Shown in pieces: positions 9,007 to 12,168 of a DNA stretch of 12,168 nucleotides. Each line of letters starts with the position of its first letter. The first letter of the stretch is position 1. The translations under genes were made by a program, and so were the position numbers. This DNA is from Conidiobolus incongruus B7586 (Eukaryota; Entomophthoromycota; Entomophthoromycetes; Entomophthorales; Conidiobolaceae), in contig JNEM01016446.1 in the NCBI GenBank assembly GCA_000697335.1, positions 1-12,168 of the forward strand. Reading direction: 5' to 3'. A model generated the notes under the pieces. The model made no database searches. It had not been told where the DNA came from and worked only from the letters and a program-made list of their open reading frames with translations.

Positions 9007-9085
9007 TGGTCTAAGGTTATAATTATATGATATTAATGATAGCTTCCATTAATCATATTAATATTAATGTTTTTATTAGACCAAT
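9007..9085. repeat. 79-nt imperfect hairpin
   Basis: Outer arms TTGGTCTAA (9007-9015) and TTAGACCAA (9077-9085) are a perfect 9-bp inverted repeat. Inside, ATGAT(AT)TAATG pairs with CATTAATCAT around a short loop TAGCTTC, with further AT pairing between the two stems. The whole can fold as one long stem. It could be a tiny foldback element, a regulatory hairpin or a small-RNA precursor. Function is unknown. Confidence 0.5.
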
Positions 9086-9552
9086 AGAACTTAGAATAAA
9101 CTTTGAAATATCTCGCCTAACAGTAAATTGAATAATTGGAAATGTATAATAGTTCGAAATAGGTTTGTTAAATTTAAATCAACAACTATATATTATATAT
9201 CTCATTTGATTTTTATTTTTATTTTTAATAGTCATCTATGAAGATAGATTTTTCATTTTCATTAATACTTAAATTAATTTCTTATTTATAATATATATGA
9301 ACATCAATGCCTTAATTGACTGGATTTTTATTTTTTTAATAAATTGTAACGAGATTAGCTAATGGTATTAATACCAGCTCCAACATTTCGCCACGATGAT
9401 CAGAGATATAAGTGACTATGTGATCTACAACTCTAGGGACCAAGAGGACCAGTTGGGTCGCGATGGCTATCTGATTAGGTTGAACATATGAAATTAATTG
9501 CAAATTGGGCAAATTAGGACAAATGAGAGCCATGTTCTAAAATTACGTTGTA

Positions 9553-9762
9553 ATGAGTAAAGAAATAAAGAAAAAAAGTTGTAATAGAACTGATTTTCTT
9601 ATTGAAATAGGTAAGATGAATGATATAACTGGTAATAAGTTAATGGATGATTTTATTAACAATAAGGTGGTGGTGTTACACTTGGAAGTGATGGATATAG
9701 AAGAGGATTATTGGAAATGGAAATGTAATTTTGAGCAGAAGCCAAAAATCAAGCTTCCATGA
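9553..9762 (+). other. 69-codon open run within the coding island
   Basis: Composition is that of a soluble, charged protein (for example DIEEDYWKWKCNFEQ), unlike the Phe/Ile/Asn-rich chance ORFs of the deserts. It is one of the better hints that the plus strand is the ancestral coding strand. It is unlikely to be a gene by itself. No domain is recognised. Confidence 0.3.
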
Positions 9763-9994
9763 TAGAAGCTACTAGTGTATTTAAAGCCATTTTAAGAGTT
9801 TGTGGAGGTGCAGCTGTGTAATGGTGTATCCTTGTGATGGCTCTCAATACTGATTCCTTGTTCTTGTTTATCCAAGGGAACAAGATGAGACATAAATTTA
9901 ATGTTTTAAAATTAGAATATTCTAAGATTATCGTCAATAGTTCTTCAAAACAGATGATAAAATATATTTTGAACATTATATTGATAGTCAACAA
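9749..9994 (-). other. 81-codon open run with F-box-like segment
   Basis: FEELLTIILEYSNFKTLNL fits the F-box helix pattern (E-L-L-x-x-I-L-x-Y), followed by PWINKNKESVLRAITRIHHY. No clear ATG context precedes it; the open run starts from TTG at 9994 and an internal ATG lies a few codons on. If real, it is the N-terminus of another broken F-box gene on the minus strand and would compete with the plus-strand reading of the same bases. Chance antisense openness is a fair alternative. Confidence 0.25.
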
Positions 9995-10131
9995 AATAAA
10001 TATGAAGCTAAAAATAAAATAAAATCAACTGCTTTCAAACAATTTTGACAAATTCAAAATGTTTATCATATGTTGGGGAAGCTGTCAAAGGCCGAGTTAG
10101 TCAGTTCACCAATTCCAGGAGCGGTTAGTAC

Positions 10132-10267
10132 GTCCAAGTTAAGATGGACAAAATGAAGCACATACATAACTCGCTGAGAGGCGAGCATGGTGCGTAAATT
10201 GAGTGTATATGCCACTGTGCGAGGGTCGACAGTGGGTTACTGACCTGAGTTCATCTGGGTCAGGTAA
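10132..10267. other. run of four hairpins, possible structured RNA
   Basis: Successive stems: GTCCA/TGGAC (10132-10149), CTCGC/GCGAG (10170-10185), CCACTGT/ACAGTGG (10212-10235), and TTACTGACC/GGTCA-G-GTAA (10237-10267, one bulged base). The last two are adjacent and strong. The order suggests a folded RNA, but the region overlaps the broken coding island and I match it to no known RNA (not tRNA, 5S, U1-U6, SRP or RNase P by eye). Confidence 0.3.
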
Positions 10268-10689
10268 TGTAAATATGATTGATAAATTAATTCCAATAAT
10301 TTAGTATTAAATGATTTATCTTTATTAAGTCTTTGAATTAAAACCGTTGCCCGAGTGCCTGGCATCGAGTTTGATTATACTATGAAATCCTCTATCCTAC
10401 ATTCGCGATGGTATATGCCCTTTTATTGCGATCTCTAAACTCACCACTGCAATCGTTCTCGGGAGTCGCACAACCTGATTCAACAGTTTGCTGAGTCGAC
10501 AATCTTGACAAATCTTTGCGGTAGGTGGGTGTTATTACCTTTGTATTAAATAATTTTCCAAATATTGTTTTATTGTAAAAATTTAAAAACTCCTTATTCA
10601 AGGACCAAATAGTTTGAGTATATGATAGCTCATTTGATTTAAATGCAACAAAGTATGAATAATGGTAATATCTTTAATTCCTTGTGATA

Positions 10690-12168
10690 TTAATTGCCTA
10701 TTTAATATAATTGGAGTTTAAACAGAAAATAATTTGAGTTAAACTTTGTTAAAGCTATTTTAAAATTGTACTTTATTATTTTATAAACATATTCTGCCAA
10801 ATTACAAAATATTTTAACCTTAGGTTTTATTATATTTTACTTATTAATTGCATCATGAAACTATATAATATTCGAAAATATATTAATATAATTCTTAAAT
10901 ATTGAAAGAATATTCTACTATATCTAGTGGCTATTATTAATTAATTGATTAAAAACTTGATAATTTTTATACCATTTATGTTTTTATTACAAATCCATTA
11001 TATCAAGGCTAACTTTTATTATATCTAATGAGTATTTTTGAGTATAATAAATTGTACAAATTTATACAAGCTTATATTAGCTATTCTTGTAATATATTTT
11101 AATATTATTTCTTTTAATTTAATATTAAAATATTTTTTAATTTTTTTGTTAATTTTATAAATATTAAAATTATTTAAAAGGAACTAATAGATAATTAAAA
11201 TACTATTGGAATATTTCACCTTATATATAGGTTTATATATTGCCATTATAGGATTTAATATTAATATTATTATATTCAATATTATTATATTCTATAAAAA
11301 TATTAAAACTTTATATATTCTTTGATTAATTTTTAAAGTTTTAAATTTTATAATTATTTAAATATGGCTTTGAAATTTTTATTTTAAAAATATATTTTTT
11401 CAAAAAATAATTATTAGTCTAAAAAAAATCTAATAATTAACTGAATTTCCTGTTTTTTTAGTTAAATATCTATTAATAAGTTTATATTTCTTAATAATCA
11501 ATATATTTCATTAATTTTATTATTCTTGAATTTATATATTATTATATTAAAATAGTATATTAAAATTTTTCTATTTAAAAATGATATTATAATTAAATAA
11601 TAAATTTTATCACTTGATTAATAAATAATAAGATATCAACTTAATATATATATTTTATTATTAAAATTGATATTTTTAATTTTTCGAAAAATTTTTAATT
11701 TATACCTCTTAATTATTTATTAATAATTGAAATATTTAAATATTATTTTTATATCAAATTATCTTATTTATTAATAATTTCTTGATTTATTTTTTTTTGT
11801 ATAAATTTTTAAATAAATCTATTTTATAATTAATTATTAATATGAATATTTTGAAAAAAAATTATTTATCTTTCAAATTTACAATATTATCTTTTAATTG
11901 GTTATTTTCATTATTATTATATTATTTTTCATTATTTGAATTTTTTTCAAGGATTTCAAATTTAAAAAAATCTTTGTTTATTTAATTTTTAAAAAAATTT
12001 ATTAATCTAATTTTAATCTAGTGTTGAATGCTTTTATTAGTAAAAAGTTAAAAATATTATATATTCTTTATTTTATTATATAAATTGATTTTATATTGAA
12101 TAATGTAAAATATTAAACTATTAAAATAAATTATAGAATTATATTTCTTTATATATTAACTTATAAAA
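10690..12168. other. extreme AT-rich desert, nothing recognised
   Basis: About 1.5 kb that becomes close to 90% A+T after 11030, with homopolymer runs of A or T, no CpG-rich patch, no open frame worth reporting and no clear repeat ends. Confidence 0.65.

Larger units (their letters stand above)
9297..10680. pseudogene. broken coding island, family and strand unsettled
   Basis: About 1.4 kb is markedly richer in GC and CpG than its flanks and reads as protein in pieces. The plus strand begins with an ATG at 9297 and gives protein-like segments (for example MIRDISDYVIYNSRDQEDQ, then an open run 9553-9762). The minus strand gives long open runs too (9336-9533, 9749-9994, 10392-10601), some resembling F-box or LRR sequence. 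Purine bias at first codon positions over 10080-10260 mildly favours the plus strand. It is clearly nonfunctional, with multiple breaks and more than one frame. I recognise no family: a dead host gene, a transposon gene or an old viral-type insertion are all possible. Because that is open, no reconstruction is offered. CpG retention suggests it is younger than, or decayed differently from, the neighbouring desert. Confidence 0.5.

Noticed and set aside
9834-10022. 62-codon plus-strand ORF
   Set aside because: It overlaps the minus-strand run at 9749-9994 and starts from GTG. It is part of the broken island, not a gene in its own right.
10392-10601. 69-codon minus-strand ORF as a gene
   Set aside because: No recognisable domain and it lies across from a plus-strand reading that is equally protein-like; kept only as evidence in the island entry.
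1-12168. CRISPR array, bacterial operon or organellar insertion
   Set aside because: No regularly spaced repeats, no ribosome-binding sites or packed ORFs, and no rRNA, tRNA or mitochondrial protein sequence seen.

Overview
The window looks like nuclear DNA of a very AT-rich eukaryote. The one intact protein gene is an intronless F-box/leucine-rich-repeat-like gene (3971-5239, minus strand). Its style, a short N-terminal F-box followed by degenerate LRRs, resembles the large F-box families I associate with early-diverging fungi such as Conidiobolus. That placement is from memory and is an inference. Nothing suggests bacterial, viral or organellar DNA as the main context.

Layout. 1-680: the 5' two-thirds of a decayed Tc1/mariner DNA transposon on the minus strand, cut by the window edge, with its outer end against an (AT)13 tract. 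706-3880: AT-rich desert without a supportable gene. 3971-5239: the intact F-box/LRR gene, with AATAAA signals and an inverted repeat just past its stop. 5240-5700: a richer intergenic region with a TATA-like box, four ACCCGA motifs in 64 bp and CCAAT-type sites, leading rightward to a tiny hydrophobic ORF (5704-5874). 6106-7524: a probable dead paralogue of the F-box gene on the minus strand, recognised mainly by its acidic C-terminal tail. 7911-8259: an (AT)13 tract and a compact 322-bp MITE-like element with perfect terminal inverted repeats and TA flanks. 8281-8430: a small stretch resembling the centre of the F-box protein. 9007-9085: a 79-nt hairpin. 9297-10680: a GC- and CpG-richer island of broken coding sequence whose family and even strand I cannot settle. 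It also holds a run of four hairpins. 10690-12168: extreme AT desert.

Taken together, one gene survives in a field of mutated copies. In the mariner transposase every in-frame stop can be explained as a Gln or Trp codon hit by C-to-T or G-to-A change, most in CpA context, with no reading-frame loss over about 208 codons. That is what repeat-induced point mutation (RIP-like decay) leaves. The AT deserts are plausibly older products of the same process. GC percentages and alignments quoted here were made by eye.
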